A stretch of DNA of 64,000 nt, from positions 34,571,315 through 34,635,314 of the forward strand of contig JAQISU010001235.1 in assembly GCA_029339505.1 (NCBI GenBank). The letters are read 5' to 3'. The notes beneath the pieces are model-generated. The model saw only the letters and a program-made list of their open reading frames with translations, was not told the DNA's origin and made no database searches. Shown one piece after another: positions 1 through 13,441 of this stretch (position 1 is its first letter; each line of letters begins with the position of its first letter). Source of the DNA: Unio delphinus (lineage: Eukaryota > Mollusca > Bivalvia > Unionida > Unionidae). The position numbers were made by a program, and so were the translations under genes.

Positions 1-1046
1 AAATCCTTTGTTTGTCGAGATAAATTGTCCATTACAGGTTTTGGTTTAGGACATGGCTTGGTCAAGACTCTACAGAGTCCATCTGAATATACTGTAAGCA
101 AAAAGAACAGATGATATTAGCTGGAACATAAACTTTTTTTCTGGTCTAATACAACGCTGCAAAGGCATGCGAATTTAAGCGAAATTGAGCCTTTTTGTTA
201 TTATTTCATTATTATTTTATTTGTTCGCACAAAGAGCTGAGAAATCAGGAAGATTTATACAAGAGACAGAAACTTTACAGCAGAAATGTGGGATGGGACA
301 GTTGTGTTAAAGTAAGTTTATTGAGTAATTGCATGCCACTACTGATAAACATTCTGTTTCAGCAATGTGCCATCCTTCTGATCTAGAATTCTTAGAACAT
401 GTGCACTGACCAAGTCTGACCTGCCGTAATCATCCCATGTGCAATAAGACATTGTCATTCTGTTCAAGAAACATTGTAACCCATCCACTTAACTTATATT
501 CTAAGCAATAGTCTGGTTCACTGTTTGTGTAGCAACAATTGGATCCAGAGAAAAAATATATCGGCCCTAATTTCATAAGGATCGAAGATAAATTGAGAAG
601 GTCATCTGTGATCGCCAAAATGCAGCATTATGACATTTTTTTAGAGATGAGTGATTGAGATAAGACCAAGAAGAAGAGATAGCCTTAACTTCATGAGTGA
701 GAGATCTATCCCAGTGATTGACCAATACATCCTCTTGATGGTTTGAATGAATTCTATATATTGATGGTGGGTGCTGAAATAACAGCCGAGCACCTTAAGG
801 AGAGAAAAGAAACCTTATCCTACTTTCCTTGTACCTTATAAACTAATACATATAACATCTGGGCAATAAGTTCTATCTTGATTATCCCTTGCACAGATGT
901 GGCACAGACTGGATTTCTATCGGAGATGGAAGTTTTGATGTAAGCTGTTTTTTGCAAGAAAGCCTGGATGACATGACCGTGGAAACCGAATCATTGTTCC
1001 CACTGAAAACTCTATTGATAGGAAGTAATGCATAATATTAATCATA
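1..1046. other. No gene recognised
   Basis: I read both strands and found no domain, tRNA or long frame. The Src-family gene runs toward position 1 on the minus strand, so its kinase exons could have been expected in 1-4911. I saw no glycine-rich loop, HRD or DFG-like coding stretch here, so they are probably off the window. Confidence 0.5.
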
Positions 1047-2573
1047 CAAAGTGCCCTGTTTAGTGAAATACGACAAGACTGATGTGGGCAATTGGCTCAC
1101 GTCACGGTTTTATCAGTCTATTTCGTTTACTGACAGGCTTAGAGGGCTAGTAACCGGCGCAAGAAACCTAAAATTGATGGTACTTAAAATTCTGAAATTC
1201 GCCAGCAGGCAAGAGACCGCCCAATAAGTTTCAGGCTCAAGGAATGAAGCAGTAGAAAGTGTCCAATGTAACTTCTCTGCAAAGATGGAATTCCTGCAGT
1301 AGAACCATTCATGATTGTAGACAATGCGTACTTTCGTGTCTTGAGACAGCCTTCAATAATCGTTGCACAGATAACGGTTCGTCCTTCAGAAGGAGTAGCT
1401 GAGAAAAGATCAATCATGTGATGTTATGGTCATACTTAACTGGACTTTGAATTTAAAAACTCACAAGATTTAAGAGACAGGTAAGTAAATATGCGCTTTG
1501 AAGTATCCCTTGCTATATACTTGATTGAAGGCCTTATTGAATGAGCATATGGCTTTCTCTTCAAACACGTGAGATGCTTTGCGAAAGGGATTTGGGGATC
1601 GCAGTAGTAGAGGGATACTCTTCTCAACCCGACAATTAGAACATTAATGAAAATCTACTATGATAAACAAGACTCCCAAACTTTGGCGGAATACTGCAGT
1701 ATTCGACCCGTGGATGCCGTGAATGAAGGACGAAAAGTTGTCTCATCCCTTCTAGGCCTTTAAGGAGAGTGGCTACTAACCCCCTTCTCCTGTGAACCAT
1801 CTCCTGATTAACATCTGGTGAAGATCAATACCGGTACTTGAAAGGGTCCCAATAAAAGATATCCATGATAAAGGATTATCGTTCCATTGAAAGGAAAATA
1901 CTCAACATCCAGAAAACTATTGAGAGGAAATATTGGAAAGGAGGGACATTCCCTTTCTCTATAATGCGAATAAACATAGGTATGGTCTAAGTAGATGAGT
2001 AAGCTGAGAGGAGTTCGATCCAAATACATGACATTATGTCTATTTTCGGGATGTGCTCGTCATTAACAGTTCCCGGTGACAAATATCATGATTGGTGACC
2101 AGTAACTGGTGACAGGTGATCTGTATGCGTTGACTGATGACCGGTCAATGACCGACCACCTAACCTCCAGAGCGATCTAGATTTGTGCAAAATATCTTCC
2201 TCAGAAGGAAACGAACGATAATGACGCATTGCAATCTTGAGGTTACAAGAACTTCTAATAACCTGACCTCAGGTACCTGGACAATTTTGACCCTCCCTTG
2301 AAAGGAGAATGGTTGCATTCACCCTCATAATAGGGCTGTGTTCTACTCTACCAGTGGCAAGCTTGTCCTTGTGCTATGGATGGCGTTTACCCTTTCCATC
2401 CCAACAATCTTATAGCCTTAAATCATATACGATGCCCTCTTCTTAGAAGACACATTATCTTATCGGGGATTATGATTCTCGTCCCTTTTTGTATTCAAAG
2501 CAGTTCATTCAATCGTCTGAGAAAAAGATGTTGCCGCCTATAAGGTGGTAACGTAATTCTTTTATGAACGTGA

Positions 2574-2615
<42 letters not shown>

Positions 2616-2677
2616 AGTAGAGACGCAGTGACACATTCGATTCTAGTTATGGTATGTACCCTCAATGAATCTCAAAG

Positions 2678-2728
<51 letters not shown>

Positions 2729-3027
2729 TTTATTTTGTTTAATCGAATAGTTGGAATAGTTGGAACATGACCAACAAAATCTATCTGTCCATTCATGTAA
2801 ATTTGTTCACTAAATACACGTGATATGAGTGTTAAATATGACTTATTATGCCCACCAGACGTGTGATATCTTTATTTCTAAAACGAGATCTTTTTGATGC
2901 CAAAATTACTGTAGCTAAACAGTAACAACAAAGACTACATCATTGTTAACACTACTACTATTTTTTCTTAAATGCAAAATGCAGAAAAATCAGAGTTTTG
3001 TCGTATTTCACTAAACAGAGCACTGTT
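1047..3027. mobile_element. Possible TA-flanked inverted-repeat transposon (Tc1/mariner-like)
   Basis: A stretch of about 34 bases starting at 1047 (AGTGCCCTGTTTAGTGAAAT is its core) recurs inverted at 2994-3027 with only a few mismatches. Both outer edges abut TA (1045-1046 and 3028-3029), which is the Tc1/mariner target duplication. The spacing of about 2.0 kb would suit a decayed autonomous element, but the interior frames (minus 1184-1417, 1436-1627, 1808-2029) show no transposase motif I recognise. The interior also carries opposed CT and GA tracts. It could instead be two unrelated copies of one short element. Confidence 0.35.
2577..2724. repeat. Opposed (CT)n and (GA)n microsatellites
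   Basis: A CT tract at about 2577-2612 is followed by a GA tract at about 2681-2724. The two are reverse complements separated by about 70 bases, so single strands could fold into a hairpin. No gene is involved. Confidence 0.9.
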
Positions 3028-3369
3028 TAGGATTAAAATCAATGCTATAGCATTAATTTAAAAATGGGGTATGTGTAATTTCTCCTGAGTATTGTTAGGA
3101 AATTGATGTTAATAACACTCATGGCATCATTGCTTTATGAACCATACTAATGAGACTAATTGATAAGCTCCCCCACCAGTACAAAATGTAAACAGTTAGT
3201 AATTATACATTTTCCAACAAAAATCTCTCAAGCCGAATCAGAGTAGGAGGGTATGTAGGTAGAGTGTTAGGGCTCGTCGTGCAAAACTCATTAAATACAT
3301 TATCACCGAGCTATCAAAAGACACTCTCGATAAGTATGGAGTGAATGATTATTTTTTTTCGCTTTTGTG

Positions 3370-3545
3370 GGTTTAATGCCATTTTATAGCACATGCTAGT
3401 CGATACATTGCGGCCAGCATATTTGGCTGAGGATGAACCCTCGGAAAAAACAACTGATCCACTGGAAGCTACAGAGCCAGTTTGCGCACTTATCCACATT
3501 AACCAAGCCCAGACTCGAACTCACCCGGATAAAGACAAAATGGCA
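3370..3545 (-). mobile_element. tRNA-derived SINE fragment
   Basis: Read on the minus strand there is a B-box-like GTTCGAGTCT near 3510-3520. Downstream lies the tail ATGGCATTAAACCCACA near 3367-3385. The same tail type (ATGGCGTTAAACCC) closes the copy at 53890-54112, so the two appear to belong to one family. The 85-aa plus frame across it is incidental. Confidence 0.55.
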
Positions 3546-4911
3546 TTGATCTTTAAAGGCAAGTGCCTCAGACAAATTGCTTACCCGGACACCCAAAATC
3601 CCGGACACCCAAAAGCTAAGAACAAATATGAATATCAAGAAATGATATAGCATAATCATCATCACTGCAAGTATATTTCTTGCAGCGAGCATTTCTCCAC
3701 GTCTGACCTAATGTCGTCCGAAAACAAAAATGAACACGCGCTATGGCGCATGTGTCGATTATGGCAAATCAGACTGTGATAATTCACGTGCCTTACGAAT
3801 TTCTAAATCTCTGGCCATCTAGTTCTGATGCGGGTTTTCGACTGCGAAAAGAAAATCTGTAACAAACAGTGTCAGGTAGCATATTACTCATTATAAACTT
3901 TAAATTCTAATAAGAATTATTACAGATCTATCTTCAATATCGTTACCCGTAGCTGTGATCAATGTTGAGTGATCTGAGTAAAACAATCCAATGAATGAAC
4001 TGAAAGATAACATTACAAGATTCCCAAATGGACTCATGTCCCACATTCCTAAGAACCAATCCTTTAAACAGCTGCTGCTACTTCGGAATCCTTTTTCGAG
4101 TGTTGAAATATCTTTATGTTTCAAAGATGGTCAACTTCTGTTGAAATTGTGCTATTTTAGAAATTTGTTCAAACATTTTTCTATTTGTTTTCAATTTTGT
4201 CCATATCTGATTAGCATGCATGTAAAAGGTCTTTAGTCGTGACTCAGTCTGTCGGATTTGGTAAACTGTCAAGTGGTTTTTGAAAAGGTGATCTTAAAAA
4301 GTTTTTTTTATAACAATTATTCTTAATAGAGGTGACCATATGTGGATGTTGATCAGAACCACTTATAAATTTATTGAATCCATTTATGCCAGCGTGTTTT
4401 GTCAGATTTTTTCAAAACTCTCTTCAGCAGTTTTTGATAAATCATTTAGAGTTTTATGTTTTAGTAATGGTCGCCATGATCGTTATCAGCGTCATATTCT
4501 GCTACTCAGTTTTATTATTAAGTGTTTCAAGATGTGCTTCGTTTGCTTTTTAGTAGCAGTAACGAATTTGAAAGCCCTTTATGCCAGGAAGTTTAATGCT
4601 GAATTTGGTCTGGGCTTTTTAAAAGAAGTTAAAACCAGCACATATTGACAGAAGAAGAAGAAGAAGAAGAAGAAGATCTAGTATCATGATATGGTTTGGC
4701 CAAAATAGGATTTCAAACTCAACTTCAGTGGAAGAAAGAAAAGGTATGACCTGGCAGCCATCCTAAATGTTTACAAAACCTGTAACAGGAAATGAAATTT
4801 CAATATCATCAATAATGGATAAAAATACATGTACCGAGTGCCAAGTAGATCACTGCTATGCCATGCAAAACAAAGAACAAGTGTCAAGTTTGGAAACACA
4901 TTTTAACATAC
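3546..4911. other. Intronic or unassigned DNA
   Basis: No gene is seen. A short GAA microsatellite lies at about 4650-4674. The frames at 3991-4236 and 4340-4648 have no recognisable domain and AT-driven composition. This is probably intron downstream of the SH2 exon of the Src-family gene. Confidence 0.5.
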
Positions 4912-5061
4912 CTCTGTAATAATCCACAAGGTCTGTCAGCCTGGAAAATGTTTGCCTGGCTGCTATGTAATAATCGCCATTATCCAAGTTGTGTATCTTA
5001 TAGTGCTTGATACAATCTCCCATGTCTGCATCATGGTCTCTCATTGACAAGACATAACTTC
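4912..5061 (-). CDS. Src-family tyrosine kinase, SH2 exon 2 (partial gene)
   Basis: This exon encodes the C-terminal half of an SH2 domain, which binds phosphotyrosine in cytoplasmic signalling kinases. The reading starts SYVLSMRDHD and contains KHYKIHNLDNGDYYIA, the Src-type beta-D/beta-E region with the HYKI signature. It ends LVDYYR plus one base. The acceptor is ttttctag/GA and the donor is G/gtatgt. The length is exactly 150 nt, matching the equivalent vertebrate Src exon. It enters in phase 1, matching the end of the exon at 8560-8663. The following kinase-domain exons were not found. This is the last supported exon before the window edge. Confidence 0.93.
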
Positions 5062-8000
5062 CTAGAAAAGTTGAAAATATTAATTAATGATTCTCCTGAT
5101 TATTTTGAGAATCTTTAAGGCAATATAAACTCTAGTAATTCATGCATTGTTTTAGATAGAAATATACACAGCATTTTCTTCATTCAATAATAATCATTCA
5201 GACAATGTATGCTCCTTTCTGAGAATACAAAATAGCTGTATGACATATAAACTAAAATGTATGACCAGGTAACATTTTGATAAAAGTCTGATAGGAAACA
5301 TTTCAGAAAGTGCAACATTTATACAAACATATTCTTACAACGTTACGCCTTGCAGAAAATAAAACCTATTAAGACACATTAAGTCAAATAATATAAAACA
5401 AATCTCCTGGCATTTGGATACCTAAATTTGATCTCTTGTTCTTTAATCAGTCAACTTACAAATAAAAAACGAAAACCCTGTCTTTTAATGAAAATACTGA
5501 GTTATCTCTAATTGTCCTGTAAGAGTTTTCATAAATTTATAAAAACTTATGATAGATTTTAATTTAACACGCAAAAGTTGTCAACATTTTCAATAGAACA
5601 ACTGCCTTCTGGAATACTTAGATTTGAAGAAAAATAATAATTCTGCAGAAGCAATGTTTTGCTGCTTTGCTGGTGTATGACACTAAATTATGTGCAGTGA
5701 ATGAATTAAAAATTATGTTATTGTGACCTTTGATTCATCTTCATGAAAGTAGTTTATTAAGTTAAATGTCAATAAATGTGATAACATCTATAAATAGGAC
5801 TGAATATCAGTTTGTAAACAATGTTTCTGGCAATGAGATAGTTGAAGGTTTGTGGTAGTTGGTCGCGATGTAATATAAAGTCTTTGACAGCCACTAATGT
5901 AATATATTTTGGAAAAAAGATTTAAACGTATTTTGAGCTTGAACTAATGACAAAAGATACTAAATTTCTTCAAATATACAATTTTTAAATTAATAATTTT
6001 TAATTGTAAAATATAATTTAAAACACATGGGTATTTCTAATAGTAAAATATCGGTAGTAATGGGTGAACACTAAAGTCAAATGTGAGCAAGATCCGGAAT
6101 GAAACATTATATGCTGTACCTCAGTTCAGGTTAATGCGATATTTAAATATGTTTTGAGCACATAATAAAACTTATATGATGATAATGTACATGTAATAAA
6201 CAATATATTGCAGACGACAATGCTTAGGTGGCACATCTGTCGAAGTAAAAGCATCACATTATTTTAGCCCTACTAGGGCATGGTATTAATAGTGAAAGAA
6301 AAGAAGGCAATCAATTTGTGACAAAAGCACATCACTACTAAACAAAACTATATCCATCATATTGCTTCTTCGTGGCACTAGCGTACACTGTTGATATGTA
6401 CACACGATGCACAAAATGTATATATAGAGCACCCAAATAAAAATGAGCCCTCAACATTTATTAAAAATGTAAAAACATTTTTCCAGGATGTTTACACAAA
6501 AATCAAACTTAGATTGAATTGCTCGTATGGCAGATACAGTCAAATAAACAGAAAGACCTACTTGTAAATGCAAGAGGTGCATATAACAGATAATACTCGT
6601 TTAGTTTGTTTACTGATGCAATTTCCATCTGCGTGGTCTAAAGATGCTCCCATCATCACTGATATATACTGTCTAATGTCTTACGACATCTACTACCATA
6701 AATTAATCTGGGAAATGGATTCATGATCGAATAAAATGCACATTGATTGGCCATGTACTGTAAGCTGCTATAGTCTGAGTTTTTATTGGTAGGAAAATCG
6801 CAAAGGAAGAGAAGCTTATGTTTGAAAACCAAAATTAGGAGATGAGGATTCAGGGTCAGGACACATTGAACATGGAATGTTTGAGATCCAGTTCTTTCCG
6901 TGACTCCTCAATACAATCAAAATCCTGTCTAAAGATTGATGATTGATGATCAAGGTAGATGGTTAAGGGTCACATCTCCATTCGAAATGGAGCAAATTAG
7001 AATTTTCTTGCAACATGCAATTAAAATAATCAAACTATTTTGTAGATGTTCTTCAGCTTTACACATTTTCTTGACAAGGGGCATGACTGTTCAAAACATA
7101 AAACTTGCGACAACGCCAATGAAACACACATGTAAGTCTTTTAGACAACGATCATGCAAAATTGCACTGGAATATGTTTAGTAGTTCTTGAGCTATGCTG
7201 GTTACCAGCAACACTATATATGAAAATATGCAATTGTTAATGGACGTAATTCCATCTTTAATAAATTGAGTTGTCAAGGGACGTAATTCCATCTTTTATA
7301 AATTGGGTTGATGAGGCTAAAATAGTTAAATGATATAGGTCCACGAAACACTGTTTATACCATATTACATCAGAATTTGTTAAATGGTGCTTACACTAAT
7401 GCAGTTATAAGCAATATCACATGTCAGGTAAACAAAGTTAATAGTCAAGGACCATACCTATATCAAAAGTGGCGTACATGATATAAAACACATACAAAGC
7501 ACACCCGAGAGGCAATGTTTATATACAGTACAACTTAATTATTACTGTCTTAACTGACTTTTGCGTTATGTTTGTGACATACAAGATCCCATGTTAAGAG
7601 TTCAATGTCAAGGGTCATAACCCGATCGAAAACAGAGTTGACAAGACAAAACATATAAAGTCATATCTAGCTCTACGAGATAAAGGAGACATATTACCAA
7701 ATTGCCTCAGAATATGCTAATTGGTTTCTCAACTCTTGATTGTTTCTAGTCTCTGGTGAGGTTGGAATTTAAAATTGATCAAAAAATGTAACCCCATCAA
7801 AATTGGACCTAAAACGACTTAACCTTTAAAGGCTTATCTACAAGTTATAGGATATTCTCAATCCAAATAGAACGGTACATGCTCTGCCTGTCATTTGTTT
7901 AATAGTCGTCTAATATGATTGGTTAACGTTCGACATTATCCTTCAACTGCTTTGTGAACATGACATTTCGACTCCCAAAACCAAAGGTTTCCTTCTTTCC

Positions 8001-8559
8001 CTAATTAAAACCATCCACAAGTTTGGTAAATGAACGTATACTAACTAGTACAATAGTTATCGTGCAAAACCCAATTTCTTTTCAATCACAGTAACTAAAA
8101 CTGTAGCCGTTAGATAACAAAATCAACCGGTTTCAACATTACAGAACGTGCAAGCATTCCACAAAGTCTGGGGAGGTAGATGGTGCAAAACTAAAGCTCT
8201 TGTGTATAAATGAAAAATGTAAAAGGTGGATGTAATAATGATTTATGCTGTACGTTGTAATGGGCATATACTACTTTAGTGGCTTGTCTTGCATCATTTA
8301 GTGTAGAATTTTGGAGTTTTGTAATGGCAACGTCATTGGTGAAACATAACACTGACAAGAGAGTCGGCATAAAGTGTCTAATTTTGGCTGTCTGAAGCAT
8401 CGTACTAGCCAGAGCCAACTGTCCGTTAACCTACTAAAACCAATATTTCATTCAGGTGCTTTTCTTAGAAATGATCGTAACTTCAAATGGGCCGTTTGCT
8501 TGTGTTTTGTCGGGAAAAAGATGCAAAGTTCCTTTTAAATCACCAGTGCCGCATACTAC
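5062..8559 (-). other. Intron between the two SH2 exons
   Basis: The 3.5-kb intron is AT-rich. At 7230-7320 a block of about 36 bp containing GGACGTAATTCCATCTTT is duplicated in tandem. No other gene, RNA or clear transposon was seen. Confidence 0.7.
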
Positions 8560-8663
8560 CTGGACAGGTTTCGCTTTCTCTGACTAGAAATGTGCCTGGT
8601 TGTTGCCTGGGAGCCAATAGTAATCGTGATGTCTCTTTCCGGTTTATCTTGCCCATGAACCAT
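8560..8663 (-). CDS. Src-family tyrosine kinase, SH2 exon 1 (FLVRES exon)
   Basis: This exon is too short for ordinary frame finding; I located it by searching for the exon that phase demanded. On the minus strand, after acceptor tttacag, it reads [16 protein letters not shown] and then [12 protein letters not shown]. The FLVRES motif carries the arginine that contacts phosphotyrosine. The donor is G/gtagta. Its length is 104 nt, the same as the equivalent vertebrate Src exon. It takes one base to complete the Glu codon left by the SH3 exon and leaves one base for the next exon. The first aromatic pair is WF rather than the commoner WY, and a Met replaces Phe after it. Confidence 0.95.
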
Positions 8664-9931
<1,268 letters not shown>

Positions 9932-10051
9932 TCCTGAACTTCCAGAGTGTCTTCCAGAGCAACATAATTCCGTGGAACATATCCCTCAAGACGTGTGTTG
10001 GAAAACTTGGGATTTGTGTGTCTGACAAGCCACCAGTCATTGTCAGTGTAA
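9932..10051 (-). CDS. Src-family tyrosine kinase, SH3 exon 2
   Basis: This encodes the second half of the SH3 domain plus the SH3-SH2 linker. The minus reading has DNDWWLVRH (the tryptophan of the proline-peptide groove), then GYVPRNYVAL (the PxxY floor of the groove), then the linker DTLEVQE. The acceptor is ctttccag/T and the donor GA/gtaagt. The 120-nt exon takes two bases from the SH3 exon 1 and leaves two for the SH2 exon, so phases agree on both sides. There is a small insertion (NPKFSNTR) between DWW and GYVP, where Src proteins vary. Confidence 0.94.
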
Positions 10052-11254
10052 CTGGAAAGAGACAATAATAATAGAGTGAACAGCATACATTTTTAAGACC
10101 ATATTAATGTTTTATAAATGCTAATAATGTTCCAATGACAATGCTGATGATGAATAGATTATAAGTAATGTATAGTATTTCTAAGCATTGGTCTTAAGTA
10201 AGCCAAAGAAAATAGTTCGAAGCAAAAAAACTTTGTGAACAGCTAAGTTATTTCTCTAGAATCAAAGTAATTTCAAATTAAATCACCAATAATCATAGAA
10301 TGACTAATACAAGTCTTAAATAAATAAAGTTCTGAAGAATTGATATCTCTATAGTGGCCGATAGTCTTTAATGTAATAATTTAGCAATGACCTTAATAAT
10401 AATGCGCCAACAATCGTACGCTGAATCGCAGTAATATAACCCAGTGTTTTCTGGTTTGAATTCACTATAATTCCCAATTAACGTCTCTTTCCAATAACAT
10501 TATGAGCACTCTGTATTGCCAGAGAAGAATACTTTGAACTCTAATTTCACTAATATCAAATTAATGAACAGAATCATTATTGATTTTTACCTAGATGTTA
10601 TCAAAGGAATAACTATTGTTTCCAGTAAACAAGATTATATAAAAACTAAGAAACAAAAGAAGTACCCGGATTAGGACCAAAAGTTCATTTCTAGAACAAT
10701 CTAAGTTCTAATTAGAAGGTCTGTTACTAAAGGTAGCCCAAAGAACATGATAAACTATATGTCCTTGATAATGATCTATATATTTAACTGACATTAACAG
10801 AGAAATATAAACTATGTAATATTTGTTTATCTAATAGAAATCCTTAATTATTCCAGTCAGATAGACACTACTCTCGATTTTAGACTAGATCAGCTACAAA
10901 ATATAACTGTACATATCTCACAGCATATAATGAACAAACATAAACTAATGAACAATGAAAATGACATATAGATAATAATAGTCATACCACTGTCTTATCT
11001 TAAAGCTGGCAAGATTTTAAAAAAAACAGCCTTATCAACAACAAAATAGAAACTCTTAAAGCGACAACGTGTTTGTGGTACAAGCATCGTCCACCACAAA
11101 GGATACTCAGTGGTTAGAGATTAGTGTGTCAAACTTGCAGTCACAAGGGTACTGATTCAAATCTATTCATCAGTTCCATCCTAACCGGTTCCAATGCTTT
11201 ATCCTTGGGAACTACACTTTAATCTGATGCTTTGATAATAATCAACCTATTCGC
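10052..11254 (-). other. Intron 2, unique part
   Basis: AT-rich intronic DNA with no recognisable gene or repeat up to the Polinton target site. Confidence 0.6.
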
Positions 11255-11260
11255 ACCGCT

Positions 11261-11647
11261 AGTAGTAATATGGGACGATATGGGGAAAATGGAAAATCCA
11301 GTCAAAAACAGCTTGGGACGATATGGGGATAAGATTTATGGGGACAATGGAAAATCCAGTCAAAAACAGCTTGGGACGATATGGGGACTAAAGGTCGTTG
11401 GACGATATGGGGACAAGGGAAATTTAACATGGTGGGACTGTATAGGGACAAGAGAAATTGAACATGGTGGGACTGTATAAGGACAAGGGAAATTGAACAT
11501 GGTGGGACTGTATATGGAAAAGGGAAATTGAACATGGGAAATATTATTTGTATTTGTATATGGGACTGTATAGTGACAAGGGGAAAATGGAGGCAAAGAA
11601 ATCTAATATCTTTTCGAGGCATATGAGTGGCCCTGAAAAGGACCGTT
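11261..11647 (+). repeat. Left TIR of the Polinton
   Basis: It contains sub-repeats: GGGACGATATGGGGA units near the outside (about five) and GTGGGACTGTATA..GGACAAGGGAAATTGAACAT units further in. The inner edge is CTTTTCGAGGCATATGAGTG. Repetitive frames read through it on both strands but are products of the sub-repeats. Confidence 0.95.
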
Positions 11648-11871
11648 ATGTGTAATGTTAACAGTATCTTGTTAACACAGAGGACATCTCATAGATCTTC
11701 TTCTCTTCCTTAAACTTCTCTCACTGTGAGGCCATAGAGGAGAACTCTCTTTAAACAACCTTGTCTCTCCACATATATCCTTCTCTTTCAAAAGGCTGTA
11801 TCAGTCATATGAATGATAGTCCACGATGATCTGACATACATGGGTAAGTCAGTACGAAATAGCATGGTAGA

Positions 11872-12238
11872 CAGGGCCGGACCTAAGTATTTCAGGGGGG
11901 GGGGCAACTTGTTATTGAGTTAAGGAAAGGCGCGAAGCGCCGAGCCTTCTAGTGGGGTCCGGGTGCATGCCCCGCCCCCGGAATTTTTTTTTTGAAGGAT
12001 ACAAAATGGTGCAATCTGGTACTGTCTGAACCTTGAAAACGGGATCTAACAAAAGTGACTAAAAACTGCAATGTTTTAAAAACACTAAAAAAATATTTAA
12101 AATAAATAAATAAATAAAAAAAAATTTTAAAAATTCGGAACCCCCTTTGCATCCTTTATCAAAAGCAGCGAATAGGTTTTTTTTTAAAGGGGGGTGGGGG
12201 GCCGGGCCTCCTGGGCCCCTATAGCAGGTCCGGCCCTG
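11872..12238. mobile_element. hAT-type miniature element inside the Polinton
   Basis: The ends are CAGGGCCGGACCT and AGGTCCGGCCCTG, perfect inverted repeats of hAT type. TGGTAGA occurs across both borders, consistent with a short or partly eroded target duplication. The centre has a GC-rich hairpin (GGCGCGAAGCGCC) and a poly-A rich part. No transposase is present. Confidence 0.8.
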
Positions 12239-12363
12239 GTAGAAAAAAGGGCAGAAGATCCTACGTTGGTCCACATCTTGTGATGAGAAACAGGTGAAGC
12301 AAATACCGTGAACTGCGGTTATTTATAGGGGAAGAGCGGATGGAAACGGATTGAGTGTATTCA

Positions 12364-12446
12364 CCAATCCAAACGTGCATTACAAAGGTCAGTCACAGTC
12401 ATCCAATCGGAAGAGAGCAGTCTGTGACGTCACCTTCCCTAAATAG
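12364..12446 (+). promoter_or_regulatory. Putative promoter of the Polinton coiled-coil gene
   Basis: The stretch has CCAAT at 12364-12368 and again at 12403-12407 (CCAATCGG, NF-Y type). It also has the perfect CREB/ATF palindrome GTGACGTCAC at 12424-12433 and a TATA-like TAAATAG at 12440-12446. The ATG follows about 47 bases later, so a short leader is implied. The clustering of three such motifs upstream of one open frame makes chance less likely, but no transcript data are available. Confidence 0.5.
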
Positions 12447-12492
12447 AGGTACTAGCGTCTGTGCGCAGTCAATCGATGCGACAGAGTTGTCA

Positions 12493-13050
12493 ATGATGTC
12501 GGACACTAATAAGAAGACGATGAATTGGGGTGAGCCAGTAGTAGAGACAGCAGGTAATGGGACAGCAGTGACTACCAAAGTCATGACAAATCTACATCCA
12601 GAAGAAGTTGATTTTAACTGGGATATTGTGGATTTTCTAACATCACAAGAATTTATTCCGGAACCTTCGTTACCTTCTGCTTCTTCTTATGTACACGTCA
12701 ATGATTTTAAGCAGAGACAAAAAGAAGAATTGGAGCGATTTTTACAACAACAGAAAGTAGAAGAACAAGCTTTTCGTATTCAACAGCGGGAAGAAGAAGC
12801 AAGAAGGAAGCAGCAGGAAGAAATAGTAGCAACAACAGAGAAGAAAGAAGACCAAGGACAGAAAGAGAATAGCGAAAATCAAACGGTCACGACGATACTT
12901 TTACATATTTTAGCAGAGTTAAGGAGTCTGAAACAAATGTATCAGACTTCTTTATCACGACCGACGAGAAAAAGACCTTCTCGAGCTAAACAACAAAATC
13001 TATCTGTGACTACGTCTGCCATACCACCGTTAGTGATTTCTACCAAATAA
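12493..13050 (+). CDS. Polinton-borne coiled-coil protein of unknown function (185 aa)
   Basis: This is an intact frame inside the element. I place the start at the MMSD methionines because the frame upstream runs through the promoter motifs. Residues about 35-55 are acidic and aromatic (EEVDFNWDIVDFL). Residues about 75-135 are rich in Q, E, R and K with heptad spacing, a probable coiled coil. A second amphipathic helix follows (ILLHILAELRSLKQMY). The tail is basic (RPTRKRPSRAKQQ), which would suit DNA or nuclear binding. I recognise no family. It is convergent with the zinc-knuckle gene, and the two 3' ends are about 390 bases apart. Absence of stops in an element whose PolB is broken may mean recent activity or retained use. 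Confidence 0.65.
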   Translation: MMSDTNKKTMNWGEPVVETAGNGTAVTTKVMTNLHPEEVDFNWDIVDFLTSQEFIPEPSLPSASSYVHVNDFKQRQKEELERFLQQQKVEEQAFRIQQREEEARRKQQEEIVATTEKKEDQGQKENSENQTVTTILLHILAELRSLKQMYQTSLSRPTRKRPSRAKQQNLSVTTSAIPPLVISTK

Positions 13051-13164
13051 TTGACAGGAACCACCAGTCCCGAAGTAGGCCTTGGCCGTGGCAAAGGCTT
13101 AAGACAGCTAAAGATGGTTACGTCCCGTTTCTGAGTTTGTTTTATTTTAAACAAACAAAACACC

Positions 13165-13204
13165 AACGGTCCTTTTCAGGGCCACTCAAATTATTTCGAA
13201 AAGA
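13165..13204. repeat. Internal copy of the TIR inner edge
   Basis: The reverse complement of this stretch matches the inner edge of the left TIR at 11610-11647, including an identical 23-base run (GAGTGGCCCTGAAAAGG core) and CTTTTCGA. It lies in the convergent intergenic space between the two accessory genes. Confidence 0.75.
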
Positions 13205-13441
13205 AATACTATGTCAATTGCTTAATTCAATGAAAACTCAAAAGTCCTTTTTTATTTTTTTTAAACCCATGATGTACGTGTGCGTGAATGAATGTGCGAG
13301 TGTAGGTTCTTATTCTATAAAATCAAAACCAAGAGACACTTACGTTTTTTCTCTGGTGTATTCTGGTACAAACGTTACAATCCAATATCACAACATAACA
13401 TAACACAATACCCCTTTAAAAAGTTCATATGTTTCTTCTGT

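Noticed and set aside
11302..11622. Repetitive frames in the Polinton TIRs (both ends)
   Set aside because: They come from the GGACGATATGGGG and GTGGGACTGTATA sub-repeats and are mirrored at the other TIR.
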